A stretch of 51,346 bases of DNA from Catenulispora pinistramenti (GCF_018274385.1 NZ_JAAFYZ010000056.1:1-51346), one strand, 5' to 3'; shown: positions 40,243 through 48,346, counted from the stretch's first letter. Notes: generated by a model not told the origin, from the letters alone. Numbers and translations: made by a program.

Positions 40243-41571
40243 ATGATTGAGCAGCGTGAAGACCAACGTGAGGTCGGTACGAGTGTCGAGCTCTTCGCCG
40301 GTGGCGGAGGACTGGCGATGGCGCTTCACGAGGCCGGATTCCGTCACTTGCTCCTGAACGAATACGCCAAGCGCGCATGTGAGACTTTGCGCGCGAATCG
40401 GGCGACAAAGTGGCTTGGAACCGATCACATCCCCGAAAGCCTCGACGATCCGTGGCCCTTGATCGAGGGCCCGGTCCAGAATGTGGACTTTAGGTACCTT
40501 GCCGGCAAGGTTGACGTCCTGGCCGGCGGTCCGCCGTGCCAGCCGTTCAGCCTCGGCGGTGACCACAAGGGTCACGACGACGAACGCAACATGTTCCCGC
40601 AGTTCTTCAAGGCTGTCCGGCAGATAAGGCCGAAGGCTTTCATCTGCGAGAACGTTCGTGGCCTACTCCGTCCTTCGTTCGCGCCATACTTCCAGTACAT
40701 CGTCAACGAACTGAGCATGCCGTTCGTCGAGCGCGGCGATACGACCTGGGAAGAACACAACGAGCGGATCATCGCCGCGAAGGCGATCGAGCCGCCGGAT
40801 GCCGAGGAGATCGCGAAGCGCTACATCGTGTTCGTGACGCCCGTCAACGCTGCGGACTTCGGCGTGCCTCAGATCCGAAACCGGGTAATCATCGTCGGCT
40901 TCCGGATGGATCTCGGTATCGACACCGAGGTGTGGGAGAAGTTCCGCCCCCGCAAGACGCACTCGGAGGCAGCGCTGAACAACGAGCTCCACAACCCGAA
41001 GAGTCCATATTGGAGGCGCCACAAGGGCGTTCCGGCCGCAGTGCGCAAGCAGGTCATCGAGCGCACCCCGACCGTCAATCCGGAAGACGAGGAGCTCCGC
41101 TACAAGCCCTGGCGCACTCTCCGCGACGCCATCACGGGCAATCCGGACGCGTTCCCTGCACTTCCGGCGCTGCCGCAGACCGGCCTCATCGACTACAAGC
41201 AGCACCCGCAGTCACCTGCATCGCACCACATCGGCTGGCCCGGCGCGCGTATCTACGCCGGCCACACCCCGAACCTTCTCGACCGTCCAGCGAAGACAGT
41301 GAAGGCCGGTGTCCATGGCGTCCCTGGTGGCGAGTCCGTGATGCTGCTCGACGACGGAAACCACCGCTACATGACGGTACGGGAGACGGCGCGCGTGATG
41401 ACGTTCCCCGACGACTGGGAACCAGTGGATCCGCGCGGTGAGCAGATGCGCCAGCTCGGTAACGCCGTACCCGTCCTGCTCGGCCAACGTTTCGCCGAGG
41501 CGGTGTCCGACGCCTTACGCTCGGTCGCGGAGTCGGCCGAGTCCGAGGATGGATCGAGCCGGGCCGCGTGA
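40243..41571 (+). CDS. DNA (cytosine-5-)-methyltransferase of the Eco29kI-type system
   Basis: A 442-residue C5 methyltransferase with all key motifs: I VELFAGGGGLAMALHEAGF, IV GGPPCQPFSLGGDH with the catalytic Cys, VI FICENVRGLL, VIII PQIRNRVIIVGFR, IX YMTVRETARVMTFPDDW and X GNAVPVLLGQRF. It protects host and prophage DNA from the divergent nuclease. The start at 40243 is close to the -10-like box, so the mRNA may be nearly leaderless. The stop overlaps the Vsr start (GTGA). Confidence 0.95.
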   Translation: MIEQREDQREVGTSVELFAGGGGLAMALHEAGFRHLLLNEYAKRACETLRANRATKWLGTDHIPESLDDPWPLIEGPVQNVDFRYLAGKVDVLAGGPPCQPFSLGGDHKGHDDERNMFPQFFKAVRQIRPKAFICENVRGLLRPSFAPYFQYIVNELSMPFVERGDTTWEEHNERIIAAKAIEPPDAEEIAKRYIVFVTPVNAADFGVPQIRNRVIIVGFRMDLGIDTEVWEKFRPRKTHSEAALNNELHNPKSPYWRRHKGVPAAVRKQVIERTPTVNPEDEELRYKPWRTLRDAITGNPDAFPALPALPQTGLIDYKQHPQSPASHHIGWPGARIYAGHTPNLLDRPAKTVKAGVHGVPGGESVMLLDDGNHRYMTVRETARVMTFPDDWEPVDPRGEQMRQLGNAVPVLLGQRFAEAVSDALRSVAESAESEDGSSRAA

Positions 41572-42344
41572 CATCGAGCTGGAACGAGTCGAGCCCGCCG
41601 CCTGAGGCATGGCGCCGTGGGCGTGGAGTCTCACCCGCCCGTGAGCAGGACGAAGCCGCTGGCGGGCACGATCGTCGGGTTGTTCCACTCGATGAGGGAC
41701 GGATCGCACTCGGTTCCGTGGCATTGCGCGTGTTCCCGAAGACACGGCGCATTCGCGCTTATCTGCGCTGGTCGGATCGTGGTCAGACTAGGGAGAAGTA
41801 CCTCGGCGAGGTGGGTGAGCCGACACGACTGGCGAATCTCCAACACGCATGGGACTTGGCGCGAGAACAAGGAGCGGCTCTGCCAGCAGACGGAGCGCGG
41901 ACGGATGCACGCGGATCGTGGGCGAGCTCTATCGACACCCGCGCGACGATGCGAGGCAACCGAAGCAGGGACACGAAGCCCGAGAAGCGGCTCAGGTCCG
42001 AACTGCACGCTCTCGGGCTTCGCTACAAGATCGATCAAAGACCAGTCCGCGAAGTTCGAAGGACCGCCGACATCGTGTTCGTCAAGGCCCGGATCGCGGT
42101 CTTCGTGGACGGCTGCTACTGGCACGGCTGCCCCGAGCACTACAGGGCCGCAACGAAGAACGCCGAGTTCTGGAGCCAGAAGATCGAGGCGAACCGGCAA
42201 CGCGACGCCGACACCGATCAGCGCCTCGCCGCAGCAGGATGGCACGTCATGCGAGTGTGGGAACACGAGGACCCCGACGCGGCAGCGCGGCGCATCGCCG
42301 AGGCCGTCCGTCCTACGCCGCCTGAGACGGCCGTGTCGCCCTGA
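41568..42344 (+). CDS. Very-short-patch repair (Vsr) endonuclease with N-terminal extension
   Basis: A 258-residue protein; typical Vsr proteins are near 150 residues. The Vsr domain (about 125-245) shows MRGNRSRDTKPEKRLRSELH, TADIVFVKARIAVFVDGCYW, HGCPEHY with zinc ligands, and LAAAGWHVMRVWEHED. It nicks next to T in T:G mismatches formed when 5-methylcytosine deaminates, so pairing with the methyltransferase is logical. The extra 120 residues contain a beta-rich piece (VALRVFPKTRRIRAYLRWSD, TREKYLGEVGEPTRLANLQH) resembling small DNA-binding arm domains; this is inference. Confidence 0.9.
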   Translation: MTSSWNESSPPPEAWRRGRGVSPAREQDEAAGGHDRRVVPLDEGRIALGSVALRVFPKTRRIRAYLRWSDRGQTREKYLGEVGEPTRLANLQHAWDLAREQGAALPADGARTDARGSWASSIDTRATMRGNRSRDTKPEKRLRSELHALGLRYKIDQRPVREVRRTADIVFVKARIAVFVDGCYWHGCPEHYRAATKNAEFWSQKIEANRQRDADTDQRLAAAGWHVMRVWEHEDPDAAARRIAEAVRPTPPETAVSP

Positions 42345-42371
42345 CGAGTCAGGGCGACATATGGATCCCGA

Positions 42372-43055
42372 TCAAACCGACATGTATGCGGTGTCAAGCT
42401 CGCGGTATAGGCGACGCACATATGATGAGGTCGCGCCGGTTGCTTCGGCGATGACGGTCGAGGAAGTGCGCATGCCGTTGGTCTGGTCGGCGTTGTAGTA
42501 CTCGATAATCGCCGCGCGCTTGCCGGTCGCGGGCCGGACCCGCTTCGGCGTCGGCTTCTCCTTGACGATGGGTTGCTCAGCGGTCTCGGCATCCGGCTCG
42601 ACATCGTCCTTTTGATCTGCGACTACTGCTGGTGCCTTCTTAGGCAGGAACGAAGCCAGACGCATCAGGCGGGCCACGACCAGCGGTGGCAGCCCGGACA
42701 CGGCCAGGACGAGTGTCAGGTGGCTTGGGCCGCCGTGCGTGGTAGCCAGATGGTTGAGTGCATTGCCGCCCTCGGTCAGTGCCAGGGCGAAGCGGGCGTT
42801 GCGGCCGGCGGTCTTGCTGATCGGGTGAGTCTCGGGAAGGTGCTGCCAGACCTCGGCCGAGACGGTCATGTACACATCCAGCGCGACCGGCAGCAACCAG
42901 GCGAGCAGGGTGTTCCATCCGGCGATCTGGGCGAGGGAGTGCAGATTCGGGAAGGACAGCAACTCGGCGGCGATCAGTGCGGTCGGCAGGCCGATTCGGA
43001 CGATGTTCACAACGCTTCGCGGAAGCTCGGGCAAGGCAGTACCGTGGTCTTGCAT
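42372..43055 (-). CDS. DUF2637-like membrane protein with C-terminal HTH
   Basis: A 227-residue protein. Four hydrophobic stretches occupy residues 15-135 (IGLPTALIAAELL, TLLAWLLPVALDVYMTV, LTLVLAVSGLPPLVVARLM) as in DUF2637 proteins of actinobacterial plasmids, integrative elements and phages. A charged linker leads to KRAAIIEYYNADQT and AEATGATSSYVRRLYREL, a short HTH-like tail. A replication, transfer or regulatory role is possible; none is proven. Confidence 0.75.
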   Translation of the reverse strand: MQDHGTALPELPRSVVNIVRIGLPTALIAAELLSFPNLHSLAQIAGWNTLLAWLLPVALDVYMTVSAEVWQHLPETHPISKTAGRNARFALALTEGGNALNHLATTHGGPSHLTLVLAVSGLPPLVVARLMRLASFLPKKAPAVVADQKDDVEPDAETAEQPIVKEKPTPKRVRPATGKRAAIIEYYNADQTNGMRTSSTVIAEATGATSSYVRRLYRELDTAYMSV

Positions 43056-43320
43056 CAGAGTGACTCCTCCGGTGCCTGGCCTCGGGGTGTTTCAGCACCG
43101 CCGGGGCCGCTCTATGTATGGGGTCTGTGATAGTCGCGTCGGTCGAGCATGGCGCTTCGACTGCCTGTTTGTCAGGTATTCGACTGGGCCTCTTCCGGGC
43201 CGGGCCTCGGTTCCCGGTTTCTACCTGCCCGGTACCTGACGGTCGCTGGTGCCGGATCGCGGTACCAGACGGTCGGGCGCTCGGAGGCCGCGGAATCGAC
43301 GCGGTACTTCGGGTACTTCC
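43056..43320. promoter_or_regulatory. Non-coding region with repeated GGTACC-GACGGTCG boxes
   Basis: GGTACCTGACGGTCG at 43231-43245 and GGTACCAGACGGTCG at 43261-43275 are 14/15 identical and 30 bp apart, near three helical turns; further GGTAC half-boxes occur near 43303 and 43313. No gene is evident in this 265-bp gap. They are candidate binding sites for a phage regulator of the DUF2637-like gene. Confidence 0.5.
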
Positions 43321-44112
43321 TCACCGGTATGCCGCCATGCGGGATCCGTGTACCGCAGCATCGTCGAGGCGGGCGTTCAGCCACTCCAGCTCGACCGAGG
43401 TCCACATCGGGCGTCCTCGCAGATACGAGCCGCACTCGGCGGTGCTCGGGTCACACTCGGGGTTGTGGCAGAGCACGTAGGCATCGACCAGGCGTGTCGC
43501 GGTGTAGAGCCGCAGCGTGAGCGCCCCTTCCGGCTCGTCGGCGCTGATCCCGCCGCATACGAAACACGTTGACTTGATGATGAAGCCTTGCGCGACCTGT
43601 CCGCAGGCGGTGCGGACCAGGTGCGCGAGCCGGCGGGCCTCGTCGGCGACATGCTCGGCCAGCTCCGGTACTCCCCGGATGGTGGGAATCGCGTCCTCGA
43701 TCCACACACAGGCCCAGTGGACCGAGCCGTCGGGTTCCTGGTCCTCGGTCCAGGTTCCGCGCCCGTCGAGCAGGTATCGGGACCGCGGTACCGACGAAGC
43801 ACGCTCGGCCGGTCCGAAACCGATCCGGTCGCGTACCGCTGCCTCCAGTTCCAGGACCCCGATCGTGACCTCGTTGATGACGTCGACCACCCCAATGTGG
43901 CACGGTGCCGGGGACCATCCCGGCGCATCGGGATCGGCCTCGACGCGTTCGACACGGGCGAGTTCGTCTCGCTTGGCGCGCTGTTCGGCCGTGAAGGTGA
44001 GCTCGACCCAAGGGCGCGGCGATCCGTGCAGCCGGGCTGTAAGCAGGTCGCCCCATTCGGTGCGGATGGCCTGGAGGTCGAAGGCTGTGGCGTAGAGCGG
44101 GTCATCGAACAA
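43321..44112 (-). CDS. Hypothetical early protein with zinc-like Cys cluster
   Basis: A protein of about 263 residues. The TTG start at 44112 overlaps the whiB stop region and has GGAGGAAGG upstream; a longer start at 44205 would lie deep inside whiB. N-terminal part: LFDDPLYATAFDLQAIRTEW; the C-terminal third carries a Cys set (CFVCGG, CHNPECDPSTAECG) that may bind zinc. Similar proteins occur in Streptomyces phages and elements beside WhiB and replication genes. Function unknown. Confidence 0.75.
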   Translation of the reverse strand: MFDDPLYATAFDLQAIRTEWGDLLTARLHGSPRPWVELTFTAEQRAKRDELARVERVEADPDAPGWSPAPCHIGVVDVINEVTIGVLELEAAVRDRIGFGPAERASSVPRSRYLLDGRGTWTEDQEPDGSVHWACVWIEDAIPTIRGVPELAEHVADEARRLAHLVRTACGQVAQGFIIKSTCFVCGGISADEPEGALTLRLYTATRLVDAYVLCHNPECDPSTAECGSYLRGRPMWTSVELEWLNARLDDAAVHGSRMAAYR

Positions 44113-44368
44113 CTGCGGTCGCCTTCCTCCTGCGTGCGATGCGGCGTCGCTCGTCGAGGTCGACACCGCCCCACACGCCAGCCGATTCCGGTGTGCCTTC
44201 AGCATGCGCGAGGCATTCGGCCTTCACCGGGCACGAAGAGCACAGGGAACGGGCGGCGGCGGTCTCGATCGGATCGGGCGAGAAGAACCACTCCGGGTCG
44301 GCACCGATGCAGGCCGCGGCTTGCTGCCAGGCCATCGCTGTCCGCGCGGTGTCACGAGTCTGGTTCAC
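44102..44368 (-). CDS. WhiB-family transcription factor
   Basis: An 88-residue protein with the four WhiB cysteines: AAACIGADPEWFFSP, then SLCSSCPVKAECLAHA, and the turn GVWGGVDLDERRR with a basic DNA-binding tail RRIARRRKATA. These proteins bind a [4Fe-4S] cluster and interact with the principal sigma factor. Phage-borne WhiB proteins such as TM4 WhiBTM4 repress host whiB2 functions. GTG 44368 overlaps the upstream stop (GTGA). Confidence 0.93.
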   Translation of the reverse strand: MNQTRDTARTAMAWQQAAACIGADPEWFFSPDPIETAAARSLCSSCPVKAECLAHAEGTPESAGVWGGVDLDERRRIARRRKATAVVR

Positions 44369-44913
44369 GCGCTCACCCCGGCCAGCTCTTTGCGTGAGGG
44401 GTGCGAGCCCCCGTGCGGGCGGCGTCCGCGCGGTCCGGCGGTGAGTTGGCATGGAGAGCCGACGGGCGACTTGCAGAACGGGCAGGCGACTTGCAAGACC
44501 TTGAGTCCCGCGCGGTGCGCGTGCGCGCGCTCGGCGATGTCTGGGGGCGCGGCGACGCCGGCGGGCAGAGCGAAGGTGACCGATCGCGCCGGAACGTCTC
44601 CGTCGGCCGCGGTGCGGCGCATCGTGGCCAGACGTCGGCAAAAATCGCGAGCGGACTCCTCGCCAGCGGGTTCGTAGACGAGGTTCGCGCGCTCGATCCG
44701 TTCGGCGCGAATGCGGCGGATCGCGGCGATCAGGTCGGCTGGTGCGATCCACGTCTGCTCTCGGGCGACAAGGCGGAGAGCCTGAACGCAGTCGGCGAAG
44801 GTCTGGTCACCGAGGATCATGTGCCATGCCTCGGGTGTGTGCTCCTCGATGCGCATCGCCGGGCAGGCGGCGGCCACCATGCGCAGGAGTTTGACGGTCT
44901 CGCTCGGGGTCAC
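44365..44913 (-). CDS. Helicase-loader-like (G39P-type) protein with C-terminal zinc finger
   Basis: A 182-residue protein. Residues 1-75 (SETVKLLRMVAAACPAMRIE, TPEAWHMILGDQTFADCVQA, TWIAPADLIAAIRRIRAERI) match the fold of G39P-type loaders and inhibitors of replicative helicases. The C-terminus contains CPFCKSPVGSPC, a zinc motif frequent in actinobacterial DNA-binding proteins. It sits directly downstream of the replication-initiation-like gene. Confidence 0.75.
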   Translation of the reverse strand: MTPSETVKLLRMVAAACPAMRIEEHTPEAWHMILGDQTFADCVQALRLVAREQTWIAPADLIAAIRRIRAERIERANLVYEPAGEESARDFCRRLATMRRTAADGDVPARSVTFALPAGVAAPPDIAERAHAHRAGLKVLQVACPFCKSPVGSPCQLTAGPRGRRPHGGSHPSRKELAGVSA

Positions 44914-44915
44914 GA

Positions 44916-45950
44916 TCAGGCTCCTTCGGCGGCCAGGGCACGCGTCTCGGCTCGGTCGAGGATGTCGGCAGTGCGGGACGCCGGGACGTTGGCGACCCGC
45001 TCAGCGGGCGCGTTCATGACCTCGTTGACCACCGAGGCCAACGTCGAGGGGTGCAGACTCTTGCGGCTCCAGGCGATCAGCCCGTTGCGGACGTCGTCGG
45101 GGGCGACGCCCTCGGCCAGCAACGCGGACAACTCACGTCCCAGCTGGCCGAGGACGCGGCTCGGCGGGCGCTTCGGGACGTGATCGATGTACTCGGCCAA
45201 GAGCGTCTGCGCGGTCGGCCCGTCAGGGACAGCTGGCGTGGTCGCTGAGTGGACCAACGCGAGCGGCGGCGCGGGACGCGCCGAAACCTCGTGAGAGGTT
45301 TCGTATATAGGGGTCGGGTCGGGTCGGGGGGACCGAACGTCCGCCGTGACATCCGCGTGAGTCACGCCACCGTCACGGCGTGACTCACACCGTGACAGGT
45401 CGAAATCGGCGGGATTCCCGCTGCTAACCACGGATTCGCAGAAGTCCGGGCCGTCGGCGACGTCGATCTCGTCTTCGGGCTCGACCAGGTCGCAGGCCAC
45501 GGTCTCGCCGTCGATGACGACCTCGACGGCATGCGTCAGGTACGCGTGCCCGTCACCGTCCGCGTGAGTCACGCCGCTGTCACGGCGTGACTGCGCCCGT
45601 GACGGTACCCGTAATGCCTTCGCCTTGTCCCGCGCCCGACGCTGGCGCTCGGCCGCCTTCGCACGCTCGTCGCGCACTGCGGCGGCGGTCGGGTTGTAGT
45701 CGTGGAAGTCGTGAACCAGCCACCCGCCGTCGGCCTCCTCCCACAGCCCGCGCGCCACCAACTCGTCGGCGGCCGCCTCGGGATCGCGGACGTCGGAGAC
45801 GATCCGCAGTTCCTCGGCGGCGATCCGGCCGTCGGTGAGCTGCTCGGAGCACCAGCAGACCGATGACACGTACAGTCGGAACGCCGCGTCGGACAGCAGA
45901 CGTATCTTGCGATTGGACGGCATCCTGTCGTCGAACTTCGCCCACGGCAT
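44916..45950 (-). CDS. Phage replication initiation-like protein
   Basis: A 344-residue protein with the usual phage start MPWAKFDDRMPSNRKIRLLS, then AAFRLYVSSVCWCSEQLTDG, ADELVARGLWEEADGGWLVH (winged helix) and KAKALRVPSRAQSRRD. The second half is acidic with a helical C-terminus. The middle carries two copies of the peptide SRRDxGVTHAD, encoded by palindromic repeats (candidate origin). It is the likely origin-binding initiator, with a helicase loader-like gene next. TGATG overlap with the methyltransferase gene. Confidence 0.8.
   Translation of the reverse strand: MPWAKFDDRMPSNRKIRLLSDAAFRLYVSSVCWCSEQLTDGRIAAEELRIVSDVRDPEAAADELVARGLWEEADGGWLVHDFHDYNPTAAAVRDERAKAAERQRRARDKAKALRVPSRAQSRRDSGVTHADGDGHAYLTHAVEVVIDGETVACDLVEPEDEIDVADGPDFCESVVSSGNPADFDLSRCESRRDGGVTHADVTADVRSPRPDPTPIYETSHEVSARPAPPLALVHSATTPAVPDGPTAQTLLAEYIDHVPKRPPSRVLGQLGRELSALLAEGVAPDDVRNGLIAWSRKSLHPSTLASVVNEVMNAPAERVANVPASRTADILDRAETRALAAEGA
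45357..45595. repeat. Inverted-repeat cluster inside the initiator gene, candidate replication origin
   Basis: Copy 1 has GTGAGTCACGCC (45357-45368), an 8-nt spacer and GGCGTGACTCAC (45377-45388), a perfect 12-bp inverted repeat. Copy 2, 207 bp away, has the same left arm at 45564-45575 and GGCGTGACT at 45584-45592. Additional CGTGAC/GTCACG boxes flank both. The pattern resembles the iterons of lambda-type origins inside initiator genes. Confidence 0.6.
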
Positions 45951-47068
45951 CAGGCGACCTCCCCCACGGAATCGGTGAGCAGCAAGCGAAGGGCCTCGGC
46001 GGCCTGCTGCGGGACGACGCCGTTGCCGAGGATGCGGAAGGCGGCGGTGCGTGGGAGGTCGGGTACGTCGACCACGAACCCATCCGGAAGGCCCATCATC
46101 CATTCGACGAACCGCGCCGACAGGCGCATGTCGCCTCGGGTGTTCGGCTCAAGCGGGCGCGGTGCTGGCCGGGTCAGGGCCTCCCAGCGTCGGACGGCGG
46201 CTGTGTACTCGGCCCAGTCGACCGCAGCAGTTCGTGACCCAGGTACTTCATCCCGGTCGGCGAGGGATTCGGGACCATGCGCTGACACCAGGCGGTCGCC
46301 GTCGGGGTCGGCAACAGTGTGACCGCCGTGCGCAGGTTCAGCCCGCCGGCCCGGCCGTTCGATCCGGGCCCGGTGTGCTCGTTCGCGGTCGGCGTCGGCA
46401 GCAGGGTGACCTGTCCGGCCAGAGACGCCTTCCCGGTGCCGAACTTCTGCCCTGGTGAACCCTTGGTGCCGTCGGTCGCCCTCGGCGTCTGGAACAGGCA
46501 GCGGATCACCACTTGGGACAACGGCGGGCTGAAGCCCTTGCCCGCCCTGCGTCCGGGCGTCCCCGTGTCCGACGCCTTCGGGGTCGGCAGGCCAGGCGAG
46601 GAGGAACATGCGGTTCCTCTGGTGTGGCGCGCCGACGTCGGACGCGCGTAGGCACAGCCACGCCGCGTCGTACCCGATGCCGGCCAGGTCGCCGACGACA
46701 CGATCGAGCCCTCGCCCCCTGAGGGCGGCGACGTTCTCCAGGAAGACAAATGCCGGTTGTAGTATCCGAACGGCTTCGGCGACGTTGCGCCAGATTCCAC
46801 TTCGCTCTCCTTCGATGCCGGCACCCTTGCCAGCGGTCGAGATGTCCTGGCAGGGAAAACCGGCCACGATCACGTCAACCGGGGCGACGGCGTCCCAGTC
46901 AACAGCGGTGATGTCGCCGAGGTTGGGGACGTCGGGCCAGCGCGCAGCGAGCACCATCGCGGCATGGACTTGGTTCTCGGCGTGCCAGACGACGCGTCCG
47001 CCGAGGACGGACTTGGCGGCCATGTCCAGTCCGCCGTATCCGGAGCACAAGGAACCGATGGTGATCAC
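45950..47068 (-). CDS. Phage DNA (cytosine-5-)-methyltransferase (orphan)
   Basis: A 372-residue C5 methyltransferase. Motif I TIGSLCSGYGGLDMA, IV AGFPCQDISTAGKG, VI FLENVAAL, VIII GAPHQRNRMFLLAW, IX RLSARFVEWMMGLPDGFVVD and X ILGNGVVPQQAAEALR are clear. A long variable region (about 170-300) lies between VIII and IX. GTG 47068 overlaps the upstream stop. With no matching nuclease beside it, it probably protects phage DNA from host restriction. A second frame across the variable region also resembles such proteins (see findings). Confidence 0.9.
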   Translation of the reverse strand: MITIGSLCSGYGGLDMAAKSVLGGRVVWHAENQVHAAMVLAARWPDVPNLGDITAVDWDAVAPVDVIVAGFPCQDISTAGKGAGIEGERSGIWRNVAEAVRILQPAFVFLENVAALRGRGLDRVVGDLAGIGYDAAWLCLRASDVGAPHQRNRMFLLAWPADPEGVGHGDARTQGGQGLQPAVVPSGDPLPVPDAEGDRRHQGFTRAEVRHREGVSGRTGHPAADADRERAHRARIERPGRRAEPAHGGHTVADPDGDRLVSAHGPESLADRDEVPGSRTAAVDWAEYTAAVRRWEALTRPAPRPLEPNTRGDMRLSARFVEWMMGLPDGFVVDVPDLPRTAAFRILGNGVVPQQAAEALRLLLTDSVGEVA

Positions 47069-47526
47069 GCGACCACCTCCCAAGAGAATGGCGCCGCGTC
47101 GTGCGGAGCGGCCACCAACGCCGCAGTCACCCGCAACGCCAACACGAGGCAGCTCGACTTCACCGGCTGCGGGAACCCCGAGCCCGCGAACCACAGCGCC
47201 ATCACCGCGTCGAAATCCCTGGCCAGGTAGGCAGCGAACAGCCGGGCGACGAAGCGGTACTCGACCGGTGTGGCGTCGATCGGCATCTCGAAGCCGTCGA
47301 AGCTCGACACCACCGGACGCGCCGAGGTGATCTCGACCTCCGGCCAGACGGCTGCGCGTGCCAACTCCACCCACACGCCCACCGCCTCGACCATCGCCGC
47401 AGCCTGGCCTATCCGGATCAGGTCAGACAGCAGGCTCAGCGCCTCGTTGTGCATCCCGAGCAGTTCCAGGCTCACCGTGCCGATCGCCTGCTCATAGGTC
47501 GATGCGGCATCCCTACGCGCCGTCAT
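47065..47526 (-). CDS. Hypothetical early phage protein
   Basis: A 153-residue mostly helical protein (TYEQAIGTVSLELLGMHNEA, LARAAVWPEVEITSARPVVS, VEYRFVARLFAAYLARDFDA). No domain recognised. It belongs to the run of small early genes between excisionase and methyltransferase, each overlapping its neighbour. Confidence 0.7.
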   Translation of the reverse strand: MTARRDAASTYEQAIGTVSLELLGMHNEALSLLSDLIRIGQAAAMVEAVGVWVELARAAVWPEVEITSARPVVSSFDGFEMPIDATPVEYRFVARLFAAYLARDFDAVMALWFAGSGFPQPVKSSCLVLALRVTAALVAAPHDAAPFSWEVVA

Positions 47527-47833
47527 CGCGTCCCCCACTCTGAACACGAGAAACGGACTGCTCCAGACCGACCACCACCGCGACATCCGCGATTACCGAC
47601 CACCGGTCGGCAAGGTGATCGTGATGGCCACGCGGGGTCATATACGGGCCGAGCAGCATGACTTCGAGGTCTGCATCGCCCTCGGGCGCTGCGGATCGCG
47701 GTCCGCGGCGGAGGATCCAGCGGGCGTCGGCTGCTGCCTCGACGATCCGGCGAGCGACCCACGGCCACATGCCGATCAGGGCGGCGATGGCGATGAGCGC
47801 GCCAGCCGTCTCAACGGCTTGCACGAGCACCAC
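47513..47833 (-). CDS. Hypothetical early protein with N-terminal membrane helix
   Basis: About 106 residues from GTG 47833 (GTG 47830 is an alternative), overlapping the end of the upstream gene. One hydrophobic stretch (VETAGALIAIAALIGMWPWV) precedes a basic region (RRIVEAAADARWILRRGPRS) and a soluble tail. Unknown function. Confidence 0.6.
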   Translation of the reverse strand: MVLVQAVETAGALIAIAALIGMWPWVARRIVEAAADARWILRRGPRSAAPEGDADLEVMLLGPYMTPRGHHDHLADRWSVIADVAVVVGLEQSVSRVQSGGRDDGA

Positions 47834-48149
47834 CCGCCTCGGCCAGACGCCACACCTTGACCGGCTTGCCGTGGGTCGAGGCGGCTGTCGAGCGCACCTC
47901 ACTGACCGGGACGATCGCCGCCGGGCGACGTGCCGACATCGAGTTCAGCACCGCGCCGATGTGCCGGTGTGCAGCCTCGGGCAGCAGGTGACGGAAGTCG
48001 TTGGCCGAGAAGGGCTCGCCGTCAGAACCGAAGGAAACGACGACGTCCTCGACGAGGTCGCGGTCCCACTCGGGGATCGCGGCGTAGACGGCGGCGAGCA
48101 GGTCGTTGCTGGTAACGAGTGTGGAGCGCTGTCCCGGCTGCTTGTTCAC
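47811..48149 (-). CDS. Hypothetical early protein, winged-helix-like
   Basis: A 112-residue protein from GTG 48149, overlapping the excisionase stop (GTGA). LLAAVYAAIPEWDRDLVEDV, PFSANDFRHLLPEAAHRHIG and a C-terminal VKVWRLAEAG strand suggest a small winged-helix or DNA-modification accessory protein. No named family. Confidence 0.68.
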   Translation of the reverse strand: MNKQPGQRSTLVTSNDLLAAVYAAIPEWDRDLVEDVVVSFGSDGEPFSANDFRHLLPEAAHRHIGAVLNSMSARRPAAIVPVSEVRSTAASTHGKPVKVWRLAEAGGARASR

Positions 48150-48346
48150 GAAGCCTCCCGGTCGGCGAGGCTCTCGGCGATGAGCCGGTCGCGGTAGGCG
48201 ATGAGGATGTTTGCAGGGATGCGCCGAGCGCCGCGTACTCGAACCGCGGTCAGCTCGCCGTCCTTCACGAGCGTGAACATGGTCGTCCGGCCGACCCTGA
48301 GCTGATCTGCGGCTTCCTTGAAGGTGTAGAAGAGCGGCTCGCTCAT
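48146..48346 (-). CDS. Excisionase / helix-turn-helix (AlpA-MerR like) protein
   Basis: A 66-residue protein with the compact excisionase HTH: YTFKEAADQLRVGRTTMFTL, VKDGELTAVRVRGARRIPAN, ILIAYRDRLI. Excisionases bend att DNA and direct the integrase towards excision. It lies in the early leftward operon on the other side of the repressor, so its expression is probably shut off in the lysogen. Confidence 0.85.
   Translation of the reverse strand: MSEPLFYTFKEAADQLRVGRTTMFTLVKDGELTAVRVRGARRIPANILIAYRDRLIAESLADREAS

Noticed and set aside
41617..42498. Alternative long plus-strand frame over the Vsr gene
   Set aside because: It is a shifted reading of the Vsr gene without motifs; the Vsr frame contains all conserved residues.
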